40,984 nucleotides of DNA from NCBI GenBank assembly GCA_945870785.1, contig CAMBTK010000011.1:1-40984 (forward strand), written 5' to 3'. This DNA comes from Sulfurimonas crateris. Lineage in GTDB: Bacteria > Campylobacterota > Campylobacteria > Campylobacterales > Sulfurimonadaceae. The position numbers and the translations under genes are program-made. The notes beneath the pieces are model-generated. The model did not search any database, was not told where the DNA came from, and was given only the letters and a program-made list of their open reading frames with translations. The stretch's first letter is position 1. Every line of letters begins with the position of its first letter. This document shows positions 33,506 to 40,984 of this stretch, piece by piece.

Positions 33506-35074
33506 CTATTTAGCAAATTCTACAGCTCTGCTCTCACGAATAACATTTACTTTTATCTCGCCAGGGTATTGAACTCCCTGCTCTATCTCAGTAGCTATCT
33601 CTTTAGCTAAGAGTATAGACTCATCATCATTTACAAGAGAGGCATTTACTATAACTCTAACCTCTCTGCCAGCATTTATAGCGTAGGCTTGTTTAACACC
33701 ATTATGTTGTGATGCTATCTCCTCTATGGCTGTAACTCTTTTCAAGAAACTCTCTAAAACTTCACGTCTAGCACCAGGTCGCGCTGCTGAGAGAGCATCA
33801 GCTGCACAAACTGCACCACACTCAATAGAATTAATCTCTTCTTGACCATGATGAGCATATATAGCATTTATAACAACGCTATGCTCATTGTAGCGATTAC
33901 AAATTTGTGCACCCAAATCAACGTGGCTGCCTTCATGTTCATGAGTGAGTGCTTTGCCTATATCATGCAGAAGTCCAGCTCTTTTTGCAAGTCTTGCATC
34001 TCCACCCATTTCAGAAGCCATTATTCCAGCTAAATGTGCAACTTCTAAAGTGTGAGCAAGAGCATTTTGTCCATAACTAGCACGATAACGGAGTTTGCCA
34101 ATAAGCTTTATCAACTCTGGATGCATAACACCGATGTCAAGATTAATAATTATCTCTTCACCTTCATGTAGAGTATCAGTTTCAAACTCTTCACAAACTT
34201 TATTATATATCTCTTCTATGCGTGCTGGCTGTATTCGCCCATCTTGTATAAGGAGTTCTAGTGTTTTTGTAGCAATTGCTCTGCGATAAAGGTTAAAACT
34301 ACTTACCAAAATAGCATTTGGAGTATCGTCTATTATTATGTCAACGCCAAGCAGTGTCTCAAGGGTTTTGATATTTCTTCCCTCTTTTCCAATAATTCGG
34401 CCTTTTAATTCATCATCATTAAGATGCACTGAATTTGTAAGGCGTTCTGCGGCAAATTCTCCTGCAAAACGGCTTGTAGCTTGTGCTAAAATATAATTTG
34501 CTCTTTTTTTAGCTTCTGTTTTAGCTTCATTTTCATATCGCCTTACAACATGCGCGATTTCAGCACGTGATTTCTCTTCTACTTTTTCAAGAAGCACTTT
34601 TGTTGCCTCTTCTTTTGTCATACCAGCACAATGCTCAATAGCGTTTAGTGCTTCATCAATCTGATCTTCATATCTTTTTTTTAGTAAACTTAAAGATTTT
34701 TCATTTCTTTTTAAATCAACTTGTCTAGCTTTTAAAGTAGAGACTTCATCTTGTAGTCGTCTCTCTTCATTTTGTTTATAACGTTTAAAAGTTTGCTCTT
34801 TTTTATTAACATCATCTTCTTTTAAATGGAGATCAGCTTTAGCTCTATCTTTTGCACTTTCATACAATTTTGTAGCTTCTTGCTCTATCTCTTGAGATTT
34901 AATGTTTGCTTTATAAAGAAGCATATGTGCTTCATTTTCAATAGCACCAGCTTGAGCTTTTGCTTTTTCAACATATATATCAAAATTAGCATTAGTTATT
35001 TTTTTAGAGATGTAAAACCCAACAAGTCCACTAATAACAGCTGCTGAGCTGCCACTAAGTATCTCGTTTAACAT
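33506..35074 (-). CDS. rny: Ribonuclease Y
   Basis: This is a membrane-anchored endoribonuclease that initiates mRNA decay. One N-terminal membrane segment (SGSSAAVISGLVGFYIS) is followed by a long coiled coil (about 30-190, rich in K, E, A). The KH RNA-binding domain has GRIIGKEGRNIKTLE. The HD phosphohydrolase domain has GLLHDIGKALTHEHEGSHVD and AIYAHHGQEE. The 522 residues match the usual ~520. It begins one base after fthC, with AGGAA before the ATG. The call is very secure. Confidence 0.96.
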   Translation of the reverse strand: MLNEILSGSSAAVISGLVGFYISKKITNANFDIYVEKAKAQAGAIENEAHMLLYKANIKSQEIEQEATKLYESAKDRAKADLHLKEDDVNKKEQTFKRYKQNEERRLQDEVSTLKARQVDLKRNEKSLSLLKKRYEDQIDEALNAIEHCAGMTKEEATKVLLEKVEEKSRAEIAHVVRRYENEAKTEAKKRANYILAQATSRFAGEFAAERLTNSVHLNDDELKGRIIGKEGRNIKTLETLLGVDIIIDDTPNAILVSSFNLYRRAIATKTLELLIQDGRIQPARIEEIYNKVCEEFETDTLHEGEEIIINLDIGVMHPELIKLIGKLRYRASYGQNALAHTLEVAHLAGIMASEMGGDARLAKRAGLLHDIGKALTHEHEGSHVDLGAQICNRYNEHSVVINAIYAHHGQEEINSIECGAVCAADALSAARPGARREVLESFLKRVTAIEEIASQHNGVKQAYAINAGREVRVIVNASLVNDDESILLAKEIATEIEQGVQYPGEIKVNVIRESRAVEFAK

Positions 35075-35075
35075 T

Positions 35076-35651
35076 TTATTTCCTCATGATTGTAGCAATA
35101 TTTTTATTTTGTACTTTAATGTTTGGTGTAATTATCAAATCACATGCGATGTCATAATCATCACAAATTAACTCTTTTGTAAAGCAAAATTCTGACTGTA
35201 TAAAAATTGTGTATGGTCTCTTTTTTAACTTTTCAAAGAAACGATCATACATTCCTTTTCCAAAACCGACTCTTTGTAAATTTCCATCTACACCAACAAC
35301 TGGCACTATAGCTACGTCTATATTTTTAATGTCTCTTAAACTATTTCCCGCTTCATAAATACCAAATTTTTTCTTCTTCAGCGGTAACCTAAATGGTACC
35401 ATCTTAAAACTTTCGCCTTGCATAAATGGAACAAAGATATTATATTTTCTTCTAATAAGTTTTATTATTTTTGCAGTATCCGCCTCAAATGGGAGCGATG
35501 TATAAAAAAGTATTTTTTTATTTTTAAATTTTTTAAGTTCTTTTATTAACTGATTACTTATTTTTTTATTTTTGTATAAACGATTATGCTTAGAACTGTT
35601 TTTAATCATCTCTAGACAATTTTGTCTAAAAGTTGCTTTTGTAAGAGCCAT
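35076..35651 (-). CDS. 5-formyltetrahydrofolate cyclo-ligase
   Basis: This enzyme converts 5-formyl-THF to 5,10-methenyl-THF with ATP, returning folate to the one-carbon pool. The 191 residues have the family's end signature VGFGKGMYDRFFEKL and the preceding VAIVPVVGVDGNLQRVG. The N-terminal LKKFKNKKILFYTSLPFEADT is also typical. The protein is unusually Lys-rich. It is the first gene of the pair with rny and is divergent from the TlpA lipoprotein. The gene name varies between ygfA and fthC. Confidence 0.92.
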   Translation of the reverse strand: MALTKATFRQNCLEMIKNSSKHNRLYKNKKISNQLIKELKKFKNKKILFYTSLPFEADTAKIIKLIRRKYNIFVPFMQGESFKMVPFRLPLKKKKFGIYEAGNSLRDIKNIDVAIVPVVGVDGNLQRVGFGKGMYDRFFEKLKKRPYTIFIQSEFCFTKELICDDYDIACDLIITPNIKVQNKNIATIMRK

Positions 35652-35667
35652 CTAAAATCTTTATGGA

Positions 35668-35673
35668 TATAAT
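35668..35673 (+). promoter_or_regulatory. TlpA-ftsY promoter (-10)
   Basis: TATAAT in ATGGATATAATTTCG lies 43 bases before the lipoprotein ATG, and AAGG at 35706-35709 is the ribosome site. It is divergent from the fthC-rny pair. Confidence 0.5.
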
Positions 35674-35715
35674 TTCGTTAAATTCTACTCAAAAAACAGA
35701 AAACAAGGTAAGCAA

Positions 35716-36273
35716 ATGTTTAAAAAATCGATTCTTATTCTATCTACAATCTCAATTCTTCTTTTTCAAGGCTGCTCTGAAGATAAAACTAAAAAAGACC
35801 CAAATTCAATGATAGCTTCAAGCGAGTATGTTCTCACAGATACTAATAACAAAGAATATATCGTTAAAAAAATAGATAAAGGTTTTATGCTTGTAGGAGC
35901 AGAAGACAAAATAGTGATATTTGATATTTTTGCTACTTGGTGTCCACCATGTCGTGGCGCTGCACAACACCTTAGTTCACTTCAAGAAAAATACAAAGAT
36001 AATTTAATTATTATTGGTATAACAATTGAAGAAAATATTCAAAATGAAAAACTAGTAGAGTTTTCAAAAACATACAATGCAAACTATATTTTAGTAAATT
36101 CAGATCAAAACCGCCGCCTTAGTAACGCTATAGTAAAAGAGTTGGAACTCGGTGAGAGATTCCCTATCCCAACACTTGCAATGTACAAAGACACAAAACT
36201 AATAAACCACTATGTAGGCGCCACTGAAGAGGAATTTATAGATAGCGATATAAGAAATGCTTTAGGCAAATAG
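35716..36273 (+). CDS. TlpA-like thioredoxin lipoprotein
   Basis: This is a periplasmic thiol-disulfide protein anchored by lipid. The signal peptide ends in a lipobox (ISILLFQGC, lipidated C20). The thioredoxin active site is [12 protein letters not shown] (C76, C79), and [12 protein letters not shown] carries the cis-Pro. The WCPPC form is typical of TlpA/ResA/CcmG reductants, which keep apocytochrome haem cysteines reduced; related Helicobacter HP0377 has been linked to cytochrome c maturation. This fits a bacterium with c-type cytochromes. ftsY begins 2 bases after it, so they share a transcript. Confidence 0.9.
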   Translation: MFKKSILILSTISILLFQGCSEDKTKKDPNSMIASSEYVLTDTNNKEYIVKKIDKGFMLVGAEDKIVIFDIFATWCPPCRGAAQHLSSLQEKYKDNLIIIGITIEENIQNEKLVEFSKTYNANYILVNSDQNRRLSNAIVKELELGERFPIPTLAMYKDTKLINHYVGATEEEFIDSDIRNALGK

Positions 36274-36275
36274 AT

Positions 36276-37154
36276 ATGTTTGGATTTATAAAAAAGTCTC
36301 TAAGTAAAACTGCTGAGGCGATAAAATCAGTAGTTCCAAAGAAAAAATTATCATTTTCAAAAGATGAGATAGAAGAAATTCTACTTGAAGCTGATGTTGA
36401 ATACGCTCTTGTTGAGATAATAATCAATGAACTATATCAAAGTAAAATAACTCGTGAGATTCTACGCCCAAAACTCCTTGCTACTCTTGCTTACACTTCA
36501 TATATAGAGCCTGAGTTCAACGCTCCTTTTGTTGAGCTTATTGTTGGAGTAAATGGTGCAGGAAAAACTACAACTATATCAAAACTTGCTCTTAGATACA
36601 AAAATGAGGGTAAAAAAGTCATGCTTGGAGCAGGAGATACTTTTCGTGCTGCTGCGATAGAGCAACTATCCCTTTGGGCAAAAAAATTAGATATTCCGAT
36701 AGTAGCTTCAAAGCAGGGTCACGATAGTTCTGCAGTAGCTTATGATGCTATCGACTCAGCGAAATCAAAAGGTTATGACCATGTCATAATTGATACAGCA
36801 GGACGACTTCACACTCAAACAAACTTAGCAAATGAACTAAAAAAAATTCATAGAATCTGCGACAAAGCTCATAGTGGGTCACCTCATAGAACAACTCTTA
36901 TAATTGATGGAACACAAGGAAACTCTGCTATAGCCCAAGCAAAAGCGTTTAATGAGATGATAGGTGTTGATGGCATTATCATTACAAAGCTTGATGGAAC
37001 AGCTAAAGGCGGAAGCGTCTTTAGCATAGCTTACGCACTAAATCTTCCTATTTTATATGTTGGAACAGGTGAGCAACCAGAAAATCTTACACCTTTTGAT
37101 AAGTATGAATTTGTCGATGGACTTCTAGACGCTATTTTTGAAGAAGATATTTAA
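36276..37154 (+). CDS. ftsY: Signal recognition particle receptor FtsY
   Basis: FtsY is the SRP-receptor GTPase that docks translating ribosomes at the inner membrane. The 292 residues hold a short helical N domain and the G domain: [10 protein letters not shown] (91-100), [44 protein letters not shown] and [14 protein letters not shown]. The long acidic A domain of E. coli FtsY is absent, as in many bacteria; the basic N-terminal helix ([14 protein letters not shown]) is the likely membrane contact. It is coupled closely to the lipoprotein gene and ends 15 bases before a hairpin. The call is very secure. Confidence 0.97.
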   Translation: MFGFIKKSLSKTAEAIKSVVPKKKLSFSKDEIEEILLEADVEYALVEIIINELYQSKITREILRPKLLATLAYTSYIEPEFNAPFVELIVGVNGAGKTTTISKLALRYKNEGKKVMLGAGDTFRAAAIEQLSLWAKKLDIPIVASKQGHDSSAVAYDAIDSAKSKGYDHVIIDTAGRLHTQTNLANELKKIHRICDKAHSGSPHRTTLIIDGTQGNSAIAQAKAFNEMIGVDGIIITKLDGTAKGGSVFSIAYALNLPILYVGTGEQPENLTPFDKYEFVDGLLDAIFEEDI

Positions 37155-37169
37155 AAATCTCTCTATAAT

Positions 37170-37200
37170 ATAAAAGTATGACAATATGACATACTTTTAT
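37170..37200 (+). terminator. Hairpin after ftsY
   Basis: ATAAAAGTATG and CATACTTTTAT form a perfect 11-bp stem with a 9-base loop, 15 bases after the ftsY stop. The following CTCTTTGCC is only a weak U-tract. A TATAAT at 37164-37169 touches its left arm, so some radA transcription could start within it. Confidence 0.5.
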
Positions 37201-37220
37201 CTCTTTGCCTCACAATTTTA

Positions 37221-37226
37221 TATAAT
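37221..37226 (+). promoter_or_regulatory. radA promoter (-10)
   Basis: TATAAT in TTTTATATAATACCC lies 29 bases before the radA ATG and follows the ftsY hairpin. An AAAGG ribosome site is at 37243-37247. Confidence 0.5.
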
Positions 37227-37255
37227 ACCCTCATAACTCTTTAAAGGCTAAAACT

Positions 37256-38602
37256 ATGTCCAAAAAAAAGACTCTTTTTGAGTGTCAACATTGTGGATTG
37301 ACAACTCCTAGATGGATGGGAAAGTGTACAAACTGTGGTGCTTGGGACTCATTTGTAGAACTAAACGAACATCAGCAAGATATTGTAAAACAGACAAAAT
37401 CAACCACTGCCTCATCCTCAAAAGCAATTAGTATAAATGAGATAAAAGAGGAGAAGATTTTTAGGTTTAGCTCCAAAAGTAAAGAATTAGATGGCGTACT
37501 AGGTGGTGGTGTTGTACCTGGTTCACTTACTTTAATTGGAGGCAGTCCAGGAGTTGGAAAGTCGACACTTCTTCTAAAAGTCGGTGGCGATATAGCTTCA
37601 AGCGGACAAAATGTACTTTATGTTACAGGAGAAGAGTCAACTTCACAGATAAAACTTCGTGCCAATCGTCTAAACTCAAACCAAGATACACTTTTTCTAC
37701 TAAGCGAGATAAGACTTGAACAAGTTTTAGTAGAGATTGAACACAGGGATTATAGTTTTATTATCATAGACTCTATTCAAACACTATACTCTGAAAACAT
37801 CTCTTCTGCTCCAGGGTCTGTAACTCAAGTAAGACAAATTACATTTGAGCTAATGAGAATAGCAAAAGATAGAAATATAGCTATTTTTATCATCGGGCAC
37901 ATTACAAAAGAGGGTTCAATTGCTGGACCTAGAGTACTAGAGCATATGGTAGACACAGTTCTATATTTTGAGGGAGACTCTTCGCAAGAACTTCGTATTT
38001 TAAGAGGATTTAAAAATCGTTTTGGTCCAACAAGCGAGATAGGTGTTTTTGAGATGAGAAGCGATGGTTTAGTCTCAGCAACCGATATAGCATCAAGATT
38101 TTTCAATCGCAACTCAGAACAAGCAGGTTCTGCACTAACAGTCATTATGGAGGGTTCTCGCCCTATTATACTTGAAGTTCAAGCGCTAGTTTCAGAGTCT
38201 CACACATCCAATTCAAAGCGACAAGCAACTGGATTTGATACAAACAGATTAAACATGCTCCTAGCACTCCTAGAGAGAAAGTTAGAGATTCCGCTCTCTG
38301 GATATGATGTGTTTATAAATATAACTGGCGGTATAAAAATAACTGAAACCTCTGCAGACCTTGCGATACTTGCAGCCATAATTAGCAGTTTTCGCAATCG
38401 TGCAATATCAAAACAGACTGTATTTATCGGAGAAGTTTCTCTTGTTGGTGATGTAAGAGAAGTTTTTGGAATGGATACTAGACTAAAAGAGGCAAGTATG
38501 CAAAATATAACAAAAGCTTTAGTTTGTAAAAAACCATTGGAGAAAACAAATATAAAAACTTTTATAGTTGATGAAGTAACAAAACTATTGGAATGGTACT
38601 AA
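37256..38602 (+). CDS. radA: DNA repair protein RadA
   Basis: RadA is a RecA-like ATPase that helps process recombination intermediates by driving branch migration. The 448 residues contain an N-terminal zinc finger (C10, C13, C24, C27 in CQHCGLTTPRWMGKCTNCGAW). The Walker A loop is GGSPGVGKST (95-104), the RadA-specific motif is KNRFG near residue 252, and the C-terminal Lon-like domain includes GGIKITETSADLAILAAIISS. It has its own promoter. The 85-residue gene follows after a gap with another promoter. The call is very secure. Confidence 0.97.
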   Translation: MSKKKTLFECQHCGLTTPRWMGKCTNCGAWDSFVELNEHQQDIVKQTKSTTASSSKAISINEIKEEKIFRFSSKSKELDGVLGGGVVPGSLTLIGGSPGVGKSTLLLKVGGDIASSGQNVLYVTGEESTSQIKLRANRLNSNQDTLFLLSEIRLEQVLVEIEHRDYSFIIIDSIQTLYSENISSAPGSVTQVRQITFELMRIAKDRNIAIFIIGHITKEGSIAGPRVLEHMVDTVLYFEGDSSQELRILRGFKNRFGPTSEIGVFEMRSDGLVSATDIASRFFNRNSEQAGSALTVIMEGSRPIILEVQALVSESHTSNSKRQATGFDTNRLNMLLALLERKLEIPLSGYDVFINITGGIKITETSADLAILAAIISSFRNRAISKQTVFIGEVSLVGDVREVFGMDTRLKEASMQNITKALVCKKPLEKTNIKTFIVDEVTKLLEWY

Positions 38603-38629
38603 TTTTGGCTACATTAAAATCTACTTTAC

Positions 38630-38646
38630 ACTATTAATAGTATAAT
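38630..38646 (+). promoter_or_regulatory. Promoter and palindrome upstream of the 85-residue gene
   Basis: TATAAT at 38641-38646 lies 35 bases before the ATG. It is overlapped at its first base by the perfect 12-base palindrome ACTATTAATAGT (38630-38641), which could be an operator. There is no clear -35. Confidence 0.4.
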
Positions 38647-38680
38647 TCCCAAATTTAATATCTCTAAAGGAAATCATAGT

Positions 38681-38938
38681 ATGGATGCTCAAGTTAGAAG
38701 TGAAGAAAAATTTTCTAAAATATCAATATCATATGAAGGAAAAGAAGAAGGCGCACTAGTTTGCTCAACAATTGATAAAATAACCTCTAAATATACGATA
38801 AAACCTGAGTCATACACATGTAATGTTTCAAATAATAAAGATGTTGTTGTAATCGAATATCATGATGATATAGATCGTGATGCTGGGAAAATATTTGAAG
38901 AAATTATAAAAACTTTAAATATAAAGATATGTGACTAA
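38681..38938 (+). CDS. Hypothetical small cytosolic protein
   Basis: I do not recognise this 85-residue protein. It has no signal peptide or membrane segment. It is acidic overall and carries cysteines at CST, YTCN and the C-terminal KICD. Alternating strands and helices (KISISYEGKEEG, VVVIEYHDD, AGKIFEEIIKTLNIKI) suggest a small alpha/beta fold. A good AAAGGA ribosome site and its own TATAAT support it as a real gene. It lies alone between radA and fliL. Confidence 0.65.
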   Translation: MDAQVRSEEKFSKISISYEGKEEGALVCSTIDKITSKYTIKPESYTCNVSNNKDVVVIEYHDDIDRDAGKIFEEIIKTLNIKICD

Positions 38939-38970
38939 GCTCTCTATGGATTTTTTAATAGTACAAATTT

Positions 38971-38979
38971 TGATATACT
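38971..38979 (+). promoter_or_regulatory. fliL-acpS promoter (extended -10)
   Basis: TGATATACT is a TGn-extended -10 about 26 bases before the fliL ATG, and AAGGAA at 38997-39002 is the ribosome site. I see no sigma-28 or sigma-54 promoter signature here, although fliL is a flagellar gene. Confidence 0.5.
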
Positions 38980-39005
38980 AACAAAACTAAACTCAAGGAA
39001 GAATT

Positions 39006-39578
39006 ATGCCAAATAAAGAGACTACTGAAGACACAGTTACAGAAGAAAAAAAATCAAAAAAATTATTAATTATAATAATTGTTGCTGTTTTAGTCCTAAT
39101 TTTAGTTGCTGTTACTGCGGTTGTTATTCTTTTATCTGGTGATGACACAAAAGAACAGGCAGCTCAGCAAAATATAGAACAACAAGCAGAAAAACCACAG
39201 CAAAAAAGTAGTTCTAATGGCTCAAGCAGATCTAGAGAAGAATCTGATGATATGGGATCTAGAAAACTAAGCCAAATTGGAATACTATACCCTCTTGATG
39301 GTTTTACAGTTAATTTAAAAAGTGATGCTGGTCGTCGCTATCTTAAAGCAACAATATCACTTGAACTAAACGGTAAAGAGTTGAGTATGGAGCTAGACAG
39401 TAAATCTCCAGTTATTAGAGATAGAATTATTAGAATTTTGACTTCCAAAACACTAGAAGAGATATCTTCTAAAAAAGGGAAGCAAAAGGTATCTGAGCAG
39501 ATTATGGATACACTAAATTCTATGATTAGCGATGGAAGTATAGAAGGAATCTACTTTACAGAATTTGTTATTCAGTAG
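39006..39578 (+). CDS. fliL: Flagellar basal body-associated protein FliL
   Basis: FliL is an inner-membrane protein that surrounds the stator units and helps flagellar torque. The 190 residues have a short cytosolic head, one membrane helix (LLIIIIVAVLVLILVAVTAVVILL, about 20-43) and a Q/S-rich linker (NIEQQAEKPQQKSSSNGSSRSREES). The periplasmic FliL domain contains YPLDGFTVNLKSDAGRRYLKATISLEL and ends SIEGIYFTEFVIQ. The N-terminus is very Lys/Glu-rich. acpS begins directly at its stop codon, the same pairing recalled from Helicobacter and Campylobacter. Confidence 0.94.
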   Translation: MPNKETTEDTVTEEKKSKKLLIIIIVAVLVLILVAVTAVVILLSGDDTKEQAAQQNIEQQAEKPQQKSSSNGSSRSREESDDMGSRKLSQIGILYPLDGFTVNLKSDAGRRYLKATISLELNGKELSMELDSKSPVIRDRIIRILTSKTLEEISSKKGKQKVSEQIMDTLNSMISDGSIEGIYFTEFVIQ

Positions 39579-39944
39579 ATGATTGGTATAGACCTTATTA
39601 AAACATCTCGTATGAACCGCCTTATTGAGCGGTTTGGCGAAAAATCTCTTAATAAATTTTTATCTCCAACCGAAATTCAACTTATTAAAAATCATAAAAC
39701 AGCTGCTGGGTTTTGGGCAGCAAAAGAAGCATGTTCAAAAGCACTTGGTGTCGGCATCGGTGCAGAGTGTGGATTTCATGATATCGTTATATCTAAATCT
39801 TCTCGTGGCGCACCAAATATTACACTATCAGAAAAAATAATTAAAAATTTTAATGTAAAAAGCATTAGCCTCTCTATTACACATGATGGAGAGTATGCAA
39901 TAGCGGTTGTAGCTATCGAATCAACCACCACCAACAAAATCTAG
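39579..39944 (+). CDS. acpS: Holo-[acyl-carrier-protein] synthase
   Basis: AcpS transfers 4'-phosphopantetheine from CoA to apo-ACP, enabling fatty acid synthesis. The 121 residues begin [12 protein letters not shown] (D5, magnesium ligand) and carry [13 protein letters not shown] (E50). [17 protein letters not shown] is near the end. The ATG abuts the fliL TAG with no separate ribosome site, so translation is coupled. Its 3' end overlaps convergent thiS by 24 bases. The call is very secure. Confidence 0.95.
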   Translation: MIGIDLIKTSRMNRLIERFGEKSLNKFLSPTEIQLIKNHKTAAGFWAAKEACSKALGVGIGAECGFHDIVISKSSRGAPNITLSEKIIKNFNVKSISLSITHDGEYAIAVVAIESTTTNKI

Positions 39945-40121
39945 CAATTCAATCTTATCCATATCACAAAGTTGATATGAATCCCAACTATTTTGTTTTA
40001 CAATCTCCATATTTACAGCTGCTGCCATAACTTTATCTTTAAGACTCAATCTCTCTAAAAGTTTCTCTAAAGTTATTTTTTCTTCAAACTCTTTTGTTTC
40101 ACCATTAATTATTAGTTTCAT
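39921..40121 (-). CDS. thiS: Sulfur carrier protein ThiS
   Basis: ThiS carries sulfur as a C-terminal thiocarboxylate for thiamine thiazole synthesis. The ubiquitin-like protein is 66 residues: [43 protein letters not shown], and [12 protein letters not shown] with the essential C-terminal Gly-Gly. The ORF track extends it to 109 residues from TTG, but the added N-terminus is hydrophobic and unlike the family. The ATG at 40121 has AAGGA six bases upstream. No other thi gene lies in the window, so it stands apart from thiG and thiF. A MoaD-like alternative is less likely given the length and the Val-Gly-Gly-Gly end. Confidence 0.88.
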   Translation of the reverse strand: MKLIINGETKEFEEKITLEKLLERLSLKDKVMAAAVNMEIVKQNSWDSYQLCDMDKIELLDFVGGG

Positions 40122-40155
40122 CTTATTCCTTTTTTTGCAATAATATCTTATTTTA

Positions 40156-40184
40156 TTGAATATAGAATCAATTATAGATATAAT
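40156..40184 (+). promoter_or_regulatory. Response regulator promoter
   Basis: TTGAAT (40156-40161), a 17-base spacer and TATAAT (40179-40184) form a good sigma-70 promoter 35 bases before the TTG start. It overlaps the opposing thiS -10. Confidence 0.5.
40171..40176 (-). promoter_or_regulatory. thiS promoter (-10)
   Basis: A minus-strand TATAAT in ATCTATAATTGATTC lies about 50 bases before the thiS ATG, within the spacer of the divergent response-regulator promoter. The two promoters probably compete for polymerase. Confidence 0.4.
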
Positions 40185-40219
40185 TAAGCCCAAAAATAGA
40201 GATAGAAAGCGGATAAACT

Positions 40220-40966
40220 TTGAATTCAAAAGAGTTATTAACAAGCACAAAACAGTTATCTATTCTCTTCGTTGAAGACCATGATGACTTAAGAGAAAAT
40301 ATAAAAGAGATTCTAAAAAAATTTTTTGGTAAAGTTGATGGCTCAAAAAATGGTGAGGATGCACTAAAGCAGTATAAAGAGTTTTATATCAGTCATTCTA
40401 AGTACTATGATATAGTTATTTCAGACATACAGATGCCACGCATGAATGGTGTTGAACTTGTTGAGAATATTTACATTACAAATCCAGAACAAATTATTAT
40501 AGTGTTATCTGCTTTTGATGATTCAAAATATCTACTTCCATTAATTAACCTAGGAATTGAGCAGTTCATAAAAAAACCTATTGATTATCAAGACTTGATA
40601 AAAGTACTTCAAAAAGCAACAAAAAAAATACTTTTAAAAAATGAACAAAAAATTCACCACTCAAATCCTTTGGTTATAAAATTAGCTGGATTCTGCATAT
40701 TTAATAAAGAGACAAATATGTTACAAATTGATAACGTTATGGTTACTTTAACAAAATACGAAATTATATTTTTACAAATGCTTACAGACAATGTAGGAAA
40801 AATATATTCAAATGAAGATATAACAAAACGTTACAATTCACTAAATGAGAACTTAGATATCATAAACATAAGAAAGCTTGTCTCAAAACTTAGAAAAAAA
40901 CTATCAGCTAATTGTATTGAGAGTATTTATGGTGTTGGATACAGAATAGTGCCAGATTTTAAATAA
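40220..40966 (+). CDS. OmpR-family response regulator
   Basis: This is a two-component DNA-binding regulator of 248 residues. The receiver domain (about 12-130) has the acidic pocket E19/D20, the phospho-acceptor D69 in IVISDIQMPRMNG, and the conserved Lys in QFIKKPIDY. The C-terminal winged-helix domain (about 150-246) has VTLTKYEIIFLQMLTDNVGKIYSNEDI and ends SIYGVGYRIVPDF, the OmpR/PhoB wing motif. The start is TTG with AGCGGA about 7 bases upstream; no ATG is present before the receiver. No histidine kinase is visible; one may lie downstream, since the window ends 18 bases after the stop. Confidence 0.92.
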   Translation: MNSKELLTSTKQLSILFVEDHDDLRENIKEILKKFFGKVDGSKNGEDALKQYKEFYISHSKYYDIVISDIQMPRMNGVELVENIYITNPEQIIIVLSAFDDSKYLLPLINLGIEQFIKKPIDYQDLIKVLQKATKKILLKNEQKIHHSNPLVIKLAGFCIFNKETNMLQIDNVMVTLTKYEIIFLQMLTDNVGKIYSNEDITKRYNSLNENLDIINIRKLVSKLRKKLSANCIESIYGVGYRIVPDFK

Positions 40967-40984
40967 AATTTATAACTTATTTTT

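Noticed and set aside
40122-40250. N-terminal extension of ThiS to 109 residues
   Set aside because: The added residues are hydrophobic and unlike ThiS, begin at TTG and overlap the divergent response-regulator start. The internal ATG has an AAGGA site.
1-40984. CRISPR arrays, tRNA or rRNA genes, insertion sequences, prophage or defence islands
   Set aside because: No direct-repeat arrays, cloverleaf-like gaps, transposase, integrase or defence-gene motifs are seen. Gaps are too short, and the content is housekeeping with conserved order.

Overview
The window is a dense, AT-rich stretch of bacterial chromosome with very short intergenic gaps. It looks like Campylobacterota (the former Epsilonproteobacteria), most likely a Sulfurimonas-like free-living member. 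The evidence is the family-level gene content and order: serA-hypothetical-rpsA-ispH-aroA-pheT-pheS with a divergent HIT gene; polyprenyl synthase-hemA-proS-fxsA-hemC-ubiD preceded by a DUF2018 gene; rny-fthC divergent from a TlpA lipoprotein and ftsY-radA; and fliL-acpS. From memory, these blocks match Campylobacter and Helicobacter neighbourhoods. The genus is an inference. I see no rRNA, tRNA, CRISPR array, insertion sequence or phage gene, and no gene-free stretch above about 140 bases.

Layout. 1-4975 (+): a tripartite efflux operon made of a TolC-like protein cut by the window edge, a short periplasmic adaptor, and an RND permease carried as two half-size ORFs. It is followed by a hairpin-rich 133-base intergenic region. 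5109-8838 (-): serA, a small membrane-anchored protein, and rpsA. 8977-14429 (-): ispH, aroA, pheT and pheS, ending in a clear intrinsic terminator. 14552-14908 (+): a HIT hydrolase. 14913-17215 (-): an OsmC-like protein, argH, and a small c-type cytochrome. 17297-25492 (-): a ten-gene run (ubiD-like, hemC, DsbC-like, fxsA, proS, hemA, polyprenyl synthase, a secreted small protein, DUF2018) for tetrapyrrole and menaquinone supply. 25591-26736 (+): an FAD oxidoreductase with a strong promoter 6 bases from its ATG. 26733-30433 (-): argB, lpxK, a DegT-family aminotransferase and nadE. 30565-31158 (+): an MBL hydrolase. 31167-32548 (-): a hotdog thioesterase and cmoB. 32610-33503 (+): a CDF metal exporter. 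33506-35651 (-): rny and fthC. 35716-39944 (+): a TlpA lipoprotein, ftsY, radA, an unknown 85-residue protein, fliL and acpS. 39921-40121 (-): thiS. 40220-40966 (+): an OmpR-type response regulator.

Most genes are core housekeeping: translation (pheST, proS, rpsA, cmoB), amino-acid synthesis (serA, aroA, argB, argH), isoprenoid and quinone synthesis (ispH, polyprenyl synthase, UbiD-like decarboxylase), tetrapyrroles (hemA, hemC), envelope and export (lpxK, ftsY, efflux), redox folding (DsbC-like, TlpA) and RNA turnover (rny).

I did not find a convincing undescribed multi-gene system. The observations most worth a second look are a prolyl-tRNA synthetase whose editing insertion is replaced by a short cysteine-bearing linker, the RND pump split exactly in its central linker with an altered proton-relay signature, a DegT-family aminotransferase with an atypical PLP-lysine segment, a probable leaderless mRNA, and the structured intergenic region at 4976-5108.
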